From Enemella dayhoffiae (lineage in GTDB: Bacteria; Actinomycetota; Actinomycetes; Propionibacteriales; Propionibacteriaceae): a DNA stretch of 64,000 bases. The stretch lies in NCBI RefSeq assembly GCF_002250625.1, contig NZ_NMVQ01000047.1, positions 82,118-146,117 on the forward strand. The letters run 5' to 3'. Both the position numbers and the translations under genes were made by a program. Below, one piece after another: positions 39,930-46,676 of this stretch. Below the pieces are notes generated by a model. That model was not told where the DNA came from. It worked only from the letters and a program-made list of their open reading frames with translations, and made no database searches. Every line of letters begins with the position of its first letter. Position 1 is the stretch's first letter.

Positions 39930-40261
39930 CGCGCGTGGATCCCGCACAGATTTCCTCCTTGGTCCTCGGCGCCCTGGTCACCATCGGCGCAATCGGGCAG
40001 TGGCTGTCGGTGTCCGCTCGCAAGCGCCGCAAGCGCGACTCCACCACCATCGCCCGCCAGGACAAGACCATCTCCGCGATGACCGCCTGGGGAGACCTCG
40101 CCCAGGACTACATCTACCGCAGCCGCAGTCTGCGCCGTGAGCACGACGCCGACCACCACCCAGACGGCACCGCCGCGATCGGGGTGATCGACATCCCACC
40201 AGACATCGAGGCCGGCATCCGCTCGGTCATCGTGAGAGAGGACGACGACGATGCAGCGTGA
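39926..40261 (+). CDS. Membrane-anchored small protein near lysis genes
   Basis: 111 residues from a GTG overlapping the previous stop (GTGA). One N-terminal hydrophobic helix (ISSLVLGALVTIGAIGQWL) followed by very basic SARKRRKRDS and a polar C-terminal region with an acidic end. Signal-anchor topology likely. Possibly a second holin-like or spanin-like element; not recognised. Confidence 0.6.
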   Translation: MTRVDPAQISSLVLGALVTIGAIGQWLSVSARKRRKRDSTTIARQDKTISAMTAWGDLAQDYIYRSRSLRREHDADHHPDGTAAIGVIDIPPDIEAGIRSVIVREDDDDAA

Positions 40262-41108
40262 CCCCGTCGCCGAGGACCGCGACGACGCCCACCGCGACGC
40301 CCGCCGCCGCCAGATCCTGCTGTGGATCGCCGTCGTGATCGCCGGGATCGCGATCCTGCTCATGGGCCGCCAGTGGGGCGTCGAGCAGGGCAAGGCCCAG
40401 CAGGGCCGCGTCACCGCCGAACAGGTCCTCGCGCTGTGCGCGCAGGACTCCGACGAGGCCCGCCGACTCCGCGAGGGCGGCGTCTGCCAGCAGGCCGAGA
40501 AGACCGTCCGCGAGATCCCTGCCGCCGGCAAGGACGGCATTCAGGGCCCCGCCGGCCCGCCCGGCCCCTCCGGTCCCGTGGGCCGCCCAGGGGAGACCGT
40601 TGTGGGCCCTGTCGGCCCCGCCGGCCCGGCCGGCCGCCAGGGAGACTCCGTCACCGGCCCTGCTGGCCAACAGGGCCAAGCAGGACAGCAGGGCCAGGCG
40701 GGGCAGCCCGGCGCCGAGGGGTTGCCCGGGCAGGCGGGGGCCGCGGGACGCGACGGGCAGGATTCGACGATCCCTGGCCCTGCCGGACCATCTGGCGCCG
40801 ATTCCACAGTGCCCGGGCCGACGGGACCTGCAGGCCCGCAGGGTCCGGCCGGGGAGTCCGTGGTCGGACCCCAGGGTCCCGTGGGTCCGGCAGGTCCCGC
40901 CGGGCAGGACGGCGCACCCGGCGCCACCGGCCCCGCAGGGCGCGGCATCACCTCACTCACCTGCTCCAGCGGCGACCTGGTCGCCACCTACACCGACGGC
41001 ACCAGCCAGACCGTCGCCTCATCCTCGGCCGCCTGCGCCACCGTCCCGGCACCCACAGGCGCGGCCACCCCGCTCGCCAGGCGAGCAACCGCCAGCCCCA
41101 AACGCTGA
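40251..41108 (+). CDS. Membrane-anchored collagen-like protein
   Basis: 285 residues. Cytoplasmic basic lead, one membrane helix (LLWIAVVIAGIAILLMG, about 23-39), a helical stalk with two Cys, then some 45 G-x-y triplets from about residue 97 to 230 (GPAGPPGPSG, GQAGQQGQAGQPG), and a small C-terminal domain with two Cys (LTCSSGDLVATYTDGTSQ). Expected to be a type II membrane protein with an outward collagen triple helix. In phages collagen repeats usually stiffen tail fibres; a membrane anchor is odd and its place just before the endolysin suggests a role in lysis or surface change. Confidence 0.8.
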   Translation: MQRDPVAEDRDDAHRDARRRQILLWIAVVIAGIAILLMGRQWGVEQGKAQQGRVTAEQVLALCAQDSDEARRLREGGVCQQAEKTVREIPAAGKDGIQGPAGPPGPSGPVGRPGETVVGPVGPAGPAGRQGDSVTGPAGQQGQAGQQGQAGQPGAEGLPGQAGAAGRDGQDSTIPGPAGPSGADSTVPGPTGPAGPQGPAGESVVGPQGPVGPAGPAGQDGAPGATGPAGRGITSLTCSSGDLVATYTDGTSQTVASSSAACATVPAPTGAATPLARRATASPKR

Positions 41109-41125
41109 ACCCCGCACCAACCTGC

Positions 41126-41149
41126 ACGGCCCGTCGACCGGCGGGCCGT
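41126..41149 (+). terminator. Rho-independent terminator before the endolysin
   Basis: 8-bp stem ACGGCCCG/CGGGCCGT with an 8-nt loop followed by TTTCTC. Partial termination here would keep endolysin level below that of tail proteins. Confidence 0.7.
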
Positions 41150-41180
41150 TTCTCATGCCCCAGAAAGGGGAATCCCCGCC

Positions 41181-42956
41181 ATGGCACGCTTCCTCGAGCC
41201 GCAGGAGATCGTCGACGCGCTCCGCGGCGCCGGCCTCACCGTGATCGAACCCGACGGCTGGCGGGGCCGCTGCCGCTGCTGCACCGGCCCCCACACCAAC
41301 GCCGGCGGCCATATCCGCGAGTGGGTGACGCTCAACGGCATCACCATCCACCACACCTCGGGCGGGATGCTCCGCGGCGGGGCCGCCGTGGCGTACGCCT
41401 CTCGCGGTGGCTGGCTCACCACCGGTGACGCCAAGACGCCCGGGCCGCTCTGCCTGGCTGGGATTGACGGCGACGGCCGGATCATCATGGTCGGCGCAGG
41501 CCGCTGCAACCACATCGGCAAGATCAGCTCCAGTGGCCTGGCCGCAATGCGCGCCGCAAACTTCTCCCTCGACGGGTCGCAGAACCTGCGCGGCAGTGAT
41601 CTGGACGGCAACGGCTACACCGTCGGGTTCGAGCTGATGGCCGGTGGCGTACCGAACGACGTCCAGCGCGACGCCGCGATCCGTGCGGCGGCCGCGCTGT
41701 GTCGGCGGCTGGGCTGGACCGGCCAGGAGGTCCACGGTCACGGCGAGGTCGCCGACTCCCGCGATTTCTCAGACCCCGGCTTCGATATGGGCCGATTCCG
41801 CCGCGACGTCATGGCCGCCGTCCGCGGCAACCAGACTCCCCCACCCCGACAGGAGACTCCCGTGACCACCCCTGATATTGGCGGCCGCATCGGCCAGCGC
41901 TGGGCTGAGCTCGGCGGCCCCCGCTCCATTCTCGGCAACCCCGCCGGCGACGAGGTCCGCACCGACACGGGCGCCTATCGGCCCTTCGAGCGCGGGTTCA
42001 TGATCTGGTCCACCGACACCGACGCGCACGTATCCCTCGGGCTCATCCGCGAGGCGTACGCCCGGCAAGGATTCGAGCACGGCCACCTCGGCTACCCGAT
42101 CAGCGACGAGTTCCCCATCGAAGGCGGCATCGGGCAGCACTACCAGAACGGCAGCATCTACTACCGCCTCGGCGACCCGCAGGCGTACGCCGTCTACGGC
42201 GCCATCCGCACCGTGTGGGCGTCCCTGCGATGGGAGACCGGCCCCCTCGGCTACCCCACCTCCGACGAGTTCGACATCGCCGACGGACGAGGCGTCCCCG
42301 GCAGGGTGCAGCGATTCCAGGGGGGCGCCGTGTGGCACTCCGAGCGCGGCACCTGGCCGGTGTGGGGTCTCATGCTGGAGCAGTACGCCGCCCAAGGATG
42401 GGAGCGTGGGCCGTGGGGATTCCCCGGCGGCCCCGAGAACAAAGTCGGCGCCGACTACTACCAGGGCTTCGCAGGCGGGGTCTTCAAGGTGACCGCCGCC
42501 CGACCGCCCGCACAGGTCCAGGCAGCACCCGTGGCGCCGAGCAAGTTCGTCCGGCCCATCCGGGACGCGGCCCGCTTCCCCATCACCATGGCATACAGGG
42601 TGCCCGGCGACTGGGCAGCAGGGTTCCATCCCGGCGTGGACATCGGCTGCCCCATCGGGACTCCGGTGTACGCCACTATCTCCGGCGACGTCCGCACCGC
42701 TGCCCGTGGCGGCTGGGACCCGGCGTACGGCAACCACGTCATCATCTCCGACGACGACCCGGACGGCTCCGACTGGGGCTACTGCCACCTGTCGCGCGTC
42801 GTGGTCCGCGAAGGCCAGCACGTCGAGACCGGCCAGCTCATCGGCTACTCCGGCGACACCGGCCGGACCTTCGGCGCCCACCTGCACCTCGAACGCCGCA
42901 AGCGCGGCACCGGCTATGCCGCCAGCAACTTCCGCAACCCCAACCAGTGGCCCTGA
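41181..42956 (+). CDS. Three-domain endolysin: amidase, LGFP repeats, M23 peptidase
   Basis: 591 residues, ATG after AGAAAGGGGAATC. Residues 30-215 are a PGRP-type N-acetylmuramoyl-L-alanine amidase (zinc ligands in ITIHHTSGG, HGHGEVADSRDFSDPG). Residues 228-440 contain about four LGFP repeats (HLGYPISDEF, PLGYPTSDEF, PWGFPGG), wall-binding units of mycolata and relatives. Residues 465-585 are an M23 endopeptidase (FHPGVDIGCPIGTPV, AHLHLERRK). The enzyme should cut both the stem-peptide link and the cross-bridge. An internal GTG with its own AGGAG at 41862 may also yield the repeat-M23 part alone. Confidence 0.93.
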   Translation: MARFLEPQEIVDALRGAGLTVIEPDGWRGRCRCCTGPHTNAGGHIREWVTLNGITIHHTSGGMLRGGAAVAYASRGGWLTTGDAKTPGPLCLAGIDGDGRIIMVGAGRCNHIGKISSSGLAAMRAANFSLDGSQNLRGSDLDGNGYTVGFELMAGGVPNDVQRDAAIRAAAALCRRLGWTGQEVHGHGEVADSRDFSDPGFDMGRFRRDVMAAVRGNQTPPPRQETPVTTPDIGGRIGQRWAELGGPRSILGNPAGDEVRTDTGAYRPFERGFMIWSTDTDAHVSLGLIREAYARQGFEHGHLGYPISDEFPIEGGIGQHYQNGSIYYRLGDPQAYAVYGAIRTVWASLRWETGPLGYPTSDEFDIADGRGVPGRVQRFQGGAVWHSERGTWPVWGLMLEQYAAQGWERGPWGFPGGPENKVGADYYQGFAGGVFKVTAARPPAQVQAAPVAPSKFVRPIRDAARFPITMAYRVPGDWAAGFHPGVDIGCPIGTPVYATISGDVRTAARGGWDPAYGNHVIISDDDPDGSDWGYCHLSRVVVREGQHVETGQLIGYSGDTGRTFGAHLHLERRKRGTGYAASNFRNPNQWP

Positions 42957-42966
42957 GGAGGACCCC

Positions 42967-43470
42967 ATGGATCGCAGCATCGGCCTCTACGCCAAGGCCA
43001 TAGTCGGTGCCGTACTCGCCGGCCTGGCCGCCACGGTCACCGCCCTGGACGACGGGACTATCACCGGGCCGGAGTGGCTCACCATCACCATCACCGTTCT
43101 GGTCGGACTCGGCGCCGTGTGGGCCATCCCCAACGCCCCGCGCTGGGTCGCCGGCTACGGCAAGGCCGCCGCCTCAGGGCTCGTCGCCGCACTCGGCTCC
43201 CTGGCCACAGCCTGGCCCGACGGGATCACCCAGGCCGAGGCCATCACTGCCGCGATCGCGCTCCTGACCAACCTCGGCGTGACCTGGGCCGTGCCCAACG
43301 CGCCCACCTCCCGCCGGGACCATCTCGCCGGCTACTCGATCACCTACAGCCCCGTCGTCGGAGATCGCCAGCTCAAGGACTTCACCTTCCTTCCTGGCCC
43401 GAACAAGATCGGCGGGACCGACGACGGAGGGGCCGATGGTGTGGACGACACTCCGCGCCACAGCCTGTAA
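42967..43470 (+). CDS. Holin
   Basis: 167 residues, ATG after GAGGAGGACCCC, ten bases beyond the endolysin. Three hydrophobic segments (IVGAVLAGLAATVTAL, LTITITVLVGLGAVWAI, and the AAASGLVAALGSLATAW/TAAIALLTNLGVTWAV pair) and a hydrophilic C-terminus, as in actinophage holins. Makes the membrane lesions that release the endolysin. Confidence 0.8.
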   Translation: MDRSIGLYAKAIVGAVLAGLAATVTALDDGTITGPEWLTITITVLVGLGAVWAIPNAPRWVAGYGKAAASGLVAALGSLATAWPDGITQAEAITAAIALLTNLGVTWAVPNAPTSRRDHLAGYSITYSPVVGDRQLKDFTFLPGPNKIGGTDDGGADGVDDTPRHSL

Positions 43471-43522
43471 CCTCGCACTGAGGCTCGCCCTCTGGTGGGC
43501 CCTCATCCGGAGCCTCCGGTGA
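43436..43522 (+). CDS. Tiny membrane-active peptide, 28 residues
   Basis: ATG inside the end of the holin gene in another frame; ends in a TGA overlapping the next GTG start. VWTTLRATACNLALRLALWW is amphipathic and hydrophobic. Could modulate the holin; could also be chance. Coupling at both ends argues for translation. Confidence 0.35.
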   Translation: MVWTTLRATACNLALRLALWWALIRSLR

Positions 43523-43794
43523 GGATCCCCGGCCAGTGGGCACCCTGCCGCGTCTGTGGCTTCCGCACGCCTTCCCGGGACCGTGAGGGCCCGATCTGTC
43601 ACGCATGCGCCCCCCGCTCCGGCGGGGGGCGTTCTGGCGTTTCAGGAGGGCCGCAGTCGATCCGCCCGAACCCACGACTCGACCGCCTGACCGCCCTCGC
43701 TGGTAACGACCCGCCCCCACCAGCCATCCGCCCGGCGATCCCACTCGAGCAACAGCCCGGGCTCACCGTCGACCCACACATGCCGCGGCAGTGA
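43519..43794 (+). CDS. Zinc-ribbon protein at the end of the late operon
   Basis: GTG in a GTGA overlap. The first 35 residues are a convincing treble-clef/zinc ribbon (PCRVCGFRTPSRDREGPIC, then HAC), 91 residues in all. After that the frame passes through the operon terminator hairpin and antisense to a better-looking minus-strand gene, so the true end may be different or the C-terminal half non-functional. Confidence 0.4.
   Translation: MRIPGQWAPCRVCGFRTPSRDREGPICHACAPRSGGGRSGVSGGPQSIRPNPRLDRLTALAGNDPPPPAIRPAIPLEQQPGLTVDPHMPRQ
43608..43631. terminator. Late-operon terminator
   Basis: Perfect 10-bp stem CGCCCCCCGC/GCGGGGGGCG with a TCCG loop, followed by TTCT. Lies between the rightward late genes and the leftward genes next to attR, so it may serve both directions. 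Confidence 0.8.
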
Positions 43795-43851
43795 CGGCCG
43801 AGACAGGCCCAGCCGCTCGGTCACGGAGCGATCATCGGGAAGGCCGGGCAT
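43642..43851 (-). CDS. Small conserved actinobacterial protein, 69 residues
   Basis: Starts MPGLPDDRSVTERLGLSRP; the core HVWVDGEPGLLLEWDRRADG then WWGRVV and WVRADRLRPS is a pattern of small proteins common in actinobacteria. Beta-rich, no membrane segment. Last gene of the leftward group at the right end. Function unknown. Confidence 0.65.
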   Translation of the reverse strand: MPGLPDDRSVTERLGLSRPSLPRHVWVDGEPGLLLEWDRRADGWWGRVVTSEGGQAVESWVRADRLRPS

Positions 43852-43887
43852 GGCCGCGAGCGTACGGCCGGCAGCAGACAGCCGGGC

Positions 43888-44319
43888 TCACGCCAGGTTG
43901 GCGCTGGCGATCACCCAGGCGGAGCCGACTTTGCTGGCCGGGAGCCGGCCGGACTCGATGCGCTGCAGCACCGCCTGGCGGCTGATGCCGAGTTGCTCGG
44001 CCGCCTCGCTGATGGACACCAGGTCAGGCATGAGTGTGAAGCCACCCAGGCGGTCGTAGAGCTCGGTCGTGAGCACCTCGAGGCCGCACGGTTCAGCAGG
44101 CCAGTCCTCCCCCTCCACCAGCAGCGCGGTCGCGGTCTGGGTGGCCTGCTCGAGCGTGGTGGCGGGAAGGGTGATGATCACCTGGGCGCGGCCGTCCCGT
44201 CCGCCGGCGGTGGCCGGGCTGTAGCGCCGGAACTGCTCGTGCACCCGATCGGTGAACGGTTCGACCCATGCGCCGACGTAGGGCTTGTCGATGGTCAGGA
44301 TTGCGTTGTAGTTGGTCAT
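43888..44319 (-). CDS. HTH protein next to attR: HicB-like antitoxin or excision factor
   Basis: 143 residues, ATG after GGAGGAGAGC. N-terminal beta-alpha part (NYNAILTIDKPYVGAW; AQVIITLPATTLEQATQTAT) resembles the partial RNase H fold of HicB antitoxins. C-terminal 45 residues are a MerR/excisionase-type helix-turn-helix (SISEAAEQLGISRQAVLQRI, RLPASKVGSAWVI). Partner of the HicA-like gene upstream, with a strong hairpin between them. Position 0.4 kb from attR also makes it a candidate recombination directionality factor. Confidence 0.65.
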   Translation of the reverse strand: MTNYNAILTIDKPYVGAWVEPFTDRVHEQFRRYSPATAGGRDGRAQVIITLPATTLEQATQTATALLVEGEDWPAEPCGLEVLTTELYDRLGGFTLMPDLVSISEAAEQLGISRQAVLQRIESGRLPASKVGSAWVIASANLA

Positions 44320-44367
44320 GCTCTCCTCCGGTTGAGTTTCGAGGGGTGTGGGATGATGGGCTGGACC

Positions 44368-44406
44368 GGAGGCCCGGGGGGTACTAGGACTACTCCCCGG
44401 GCCTCC
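44368..44406 (-). terminator. Hairpin between the HicA-like and HTH genes
   Basis: Perfect 12-bp stem GGAGGCCCGGGG with its complement, 15-nt loop, 5 bp after the HicA-like stop. Could raise the stability or ratio of the two products by attenuation. Confidence 0.6.
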
Positions 44407-44411
44407 TGTGG

Positions 44412-44615
44412 TCACCGCTTGGGCGGCCACTCGAAGCCCGCCCGCCGCAGCGGGGCGAGGGCGTTCTTCATCGAACGCCAGTCGCTCGCGGTGCCGGAGA
44501 ACGTGGCGACCAGCACCCCGCCGCGGTACACCGCGACGTGGCCCTTGGTCGTCAGGGAGCAGGTGAATCCCTGCTTCTCCAGCGCCTTGACGAGCTTCTT
44601 CATGTCCTTGTCCAT
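44412..44615 (-). CDS. HicA-like small protein (possible mRNA interferase)
   Basis: 67 residues, ATG after GGGAGGTGTGAAG. MDKDMKKLVKALEKQGFTCS, then KGHVAVYRGGVLVATFSGTAS and ALAPLRRAGFEWPPK: the beta-alpha-beta double-strand-RNA-binding layout and 'KALEKQGF ... G-H' pattern of HicA toxins. The catalytic His may be the one in KGHVAVY. Preceded by its own promoter with two palindromes. If it is a toxin, the prophage carries an addiction module at its right end. Confidence 0.65.
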   Translation of the reverse strand: MDKDMKKLVKALEKQGFTCSLTTKGHVAVYRGGVLVATFSGTASDWRSMKNALAPLRRAGFEWPPKR

Positions 44616-44635
44616 CTTCACACCTCCCTTCGTTG

Positions 44636-44676
44636 TTGACAAGGTCAATACTATACCATCCCTTGTCGTATGACAA
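44636..44676 (-). promoter_or_regulatory. Promoter and operators of the HicA-like operon
   Basis: Leftward TTGTCA (-35) and TATAGT or overlapping TAGTAT (-10) 15-17 bp apart. Palindromes TTGTC-GTAT-GACAA (44663-44676) and TTGAC-AAG-GTCAA (44636-44648) flank the -10, fitting autoregulation by the HTH partner. The second shares TTGAC/GTCAA arms with the immunity operators at 5937-5995 but has a 3-bp spacer. Confidence 0.6.
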
Positions 44677-44692
44677 CCTATGCAGAGGTGGA

Positions 44693-44830
44693 TTATCGCA
44701 CTATCGCTCCGGCCAGGAGGATTGCGTTCTCGGTCGACTGTGACAGCCCGCGTTGGTCCCGGGGGCGCGGGGTCAGCAGGGTCAGGGTGATCGCGGTCAG
44801 CAGATGCACCAGTCGGGTTGTCCGTTCCAT
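44693..44830 (-). pseudogene. flp: Flp pilin, N-terminal fragment right of the prophage
   Basis: ATG after GGAGCTCCCC. Leader MERTTRLVHLLTAITLTL is followed by RDQRG-LSQSTENAILLAGA, the Flp prepilin cleavage region. At the attR core the host reading frame passes into phage DNA and stops after three codons (IVR), giving 45 residues instead of about 66. The missing helix end lies at 468-545. The truncated product keeps the leader and cleavage site and could in principle still be targeted to the membrane. Confidence 0.88.
44709..44715. other. attR core
   Basis: CCGGCCA, partner of 538-544. Excision would restore CTG GCC GGT GCG GTG ACC across the junction, i.e. the pilin reading ILLAGAVTIAG. 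Confidence 0.85.
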
Positions 44831-44895
44831 GGGGAGCTCCTTCGGTCCGGGGCGAGAACCTCTCACCCTTACAAGCCGGTTTTCAGGGGTGGATG

Positions 44896-45789
44896 TCACC
44901 CGATCAGTCGAATCAGTGGTGGAATGAGAAAGATCAGTCCGAACACGAGGGCCGGCACTGCCATGAACACGGTCATCCGCTCGGATACCTCGTGCGCCGC
45001 CACCCGGGCCTCGGTGAGGTGGGCGTCGCGCAGTTCCCTGACGCGGGCGCGCAGCGTGTCCGCCACCGCGGCCCCCTGTTCGTCCAGCTGCATCACGTCG
45101 CCCACGTCGGCCAGCTGGGGCAACCGCAATCGGTCCGCCAGTCGGCGGAGTTCGGCGTACGGTGCCTGCTGCTCCAGTCGCGCCCGCAGCAAGGCCCCGC
45201 GGATCGCCAGGAACAGCGGGTGGTCCGAGGCCTGCGCGGCCTCCTGCAGCGACTGGGTCGCCGATCGGTTGGCCAGCCGCTCCAGCGTGACCAGGTCGAA
45301 GAAGCAGAAGAGCGCCTCCATCGCATCCCCGCGGGACTGCTCGGCGGAGCGGTGCAGCAACAGATCCGGAACGAAATAGCCGAGGACGAGGCCGGCCAGG
45401 GCCGCGATGGCCGGGATGGCGAGCGGGATGCCCAGGGCGAACGTGAACGCAACCCCGAGCACGGTCGGTACGCAGGCACCGAGCAGCGCCATCACGAGCT
45501 TCTCGGTGAAGAACTCCGCGACCGAGCGGTTTCGCAGCTCGAGCAGCCGCAGTTGACTGTCCAGCAGCGGAATTGGGGTGTGCCGATAGAACCAGAGTCC
45601 GATCCGGTCACTGCCAGCCGCCGTTCCGGTCATCACCGGGGTTGCGGTGGCGGGGCGCCCGTCCAGCTCGGCCAGGGCGTCGGCGAGTCGTGGTGCGGTG
45701 CGCCGCAATCCGTACGCCATCGCCACCAGTCCCGCGCCGGCCAGCATGCCGGTGAGCAGCACCAGGCCGCTCAGCTGTTGCCCGGTCAC
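44896..45789 (-). CDS. tadC: Tad inner-membrane platform protein TadC
   Basis: 297 residues from a GTG overlapping the tadB stop (GTGA). T2SF/GspF-type platform: hydrophobic segments near residues 5-25, 105-150 and at the C-terminus (MTVFMAVPALVFGLIFLIPP), with the cytosolic helical domain between. Pairs with TadB to connect the ATPase to the growing Flp pilus. Next downstream is the split flp gene. Confidence 0.9.
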   Translation of the reverse strand: MTGQQLSGLVLLTGMLAGAGLVAMAYGLRRTAPRLADALAELDGRPATATPVMTGTAAGSDRIGLWFYRHTPIPLLDSQLRLLELRNRSVAEFFTEKLVMALLGACVPTVLGVAFTFALGIPLAIPAIAALAGLVLGYFVPDLLLHRSAEQSRGDAMEALFCFFDLVTLERLANRSATQSLQEAAQASDHPLFLAIRGALLRARLEQQAPYAELRRLADRLRLPQLADVGDVMQLDEQGAAVADTLRARVRELRDAHLTEARVAAHEVSERMTVFMAVPALVFGLIFLIPPLIRLIG

Positions 45790-46676
45790 GATCGGTCCCG
45801 CTGCAGGATCCGGGCCCGGCGGGGCGGTGCCGTCATCCGCCGCATCGCCACCAGGGCCGCCACATAGCCAGCGACCAGGGCGGACAACAGCAGCTGACCG
45901 AACCAGGTCCGATAGGGCGCAAAGAATTCGCCACCCGCCAGCAGGGCGATCGTGAGCACGACGACGCTGATCACTGTCACCTGACGCACCACCACTCGGG
46001 GCTTGGCGCGCTCGGATTCGATGTCCCGCAACGCTTTCAGCCGATCGCAGATGGAGTTGGACAGCTCGGTCAGGGTCAGCGTGGCACCGGTCCCACCGCG
46101 GTGCGCGGCCAGCGCCAGCGCGGCCAGCACCGTGTCCGCGTCGGGGCTGCCCAGCCGGTCGGCCATCTCGGCCAACGCGTCGCGGGTGGTCCACCGTTGG
46201 TCCATCCGGACGACGACCTGCCGCAACTCGTCGGCCAGCGGGTCCGGCGCCGTCCGCACCGAGCGCCGGATGGCGTCGGCGATGGAGTGCCCGACCGGCA
46301 GGGTGGCCGCCAGCCCCCGCACCCAGCGGTCGAGGGCACCGAGAAGCTCGACCTCACGATTTGGCGGAGTCCCCAGCAGATAAGGGATTCCGACCGTGAG
46401 CAGCGGGGCCGCCGGGATCAGCAGGAGCCAGCCCGTGGCCAGGTAGCCGACCAGCCCGAACACCAGCGCGATCAGCAGGGCGCGGTCGCGGCGCCGTCCG
46501 CGTACGCCGGGTGGCCGACGAGAGATTCGCGCCCATCGCTCGGCCACGGTGATCCGCTCGGAGCGGTGTTCGGCACCGGTGCCGGGTGGAACCGGTCGCG
46601 GCAGCGCCCCGCGCACAACGAGCACCAGACCCCCCAGCACCAGCGCGCCGACGACGGCCGCGATTGCCGTGCTCAC
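45786..46676 (-). CDS. tadB: Tad inner-membrane platform protein TadB
   Basis: 296 residues from the GTG that overlaps the tadA stop; a slightly longer start is possible. Hydrophobic segments at the N-terminus, near 70-105 (LLIALVFGLVGYLATGWLLL) and at 230-280, around a T2SF domain (LPVGHSIADAIRRSV, HRGGTGATLTLTELSN). Works with TadC as the platform of the Tad secretion machine. Confidence 0.9.
   Translation of the reverse strand: MSTAIAAVVGALVLGGLVLVVRGALPRPVPPGTGAEHRSERITVAERWARISRRPPGVRGRRRDRALLIALVFGLVGYLATGWLLLIPAAPLLTVGIPYLLGTPPNREVELLGALDRWVRGLAATLPVGHSIADAIRRSVRTAPDPLADELRQVVVRMDQRWTTRDALAEMADRLGSPDADTVLAALALAAHRGGTGATLTLTELSNSICDRLKALRDIESERAKPRVVVRQVTVISVVVLTIALLAGGEFFAPYRTWFGQLLLSALVAGYVAALVAMRRMTAPPRRARILQRDRS

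Larger units (their letters stand above)
538..44715. mobile_element. Siphovirus prophage inserted in the flp pilin gene
   Basis: Bounded by a 7-bp CCGGCCA core at 538-544 and 44709-44715, each next to one half of the same pilin gene. It carries a full set of modules: serine integrase, repressor/Cro region, replication, packaging, head, tail, lysis. Long non-contractile tail is inferred from a tape measure, tail tube protein and frameshifted chaperone with no sheath gene. No structural gene is visibly broken, so it looks inducible. Confidence 0.95.

Noticed and set aside
40550..40960. Short DNA repeats suggesting a CRISPR or minisatellite
   Set aside because: They encode G-x-y collagen triplets and have no constant spacer/repeat structure.
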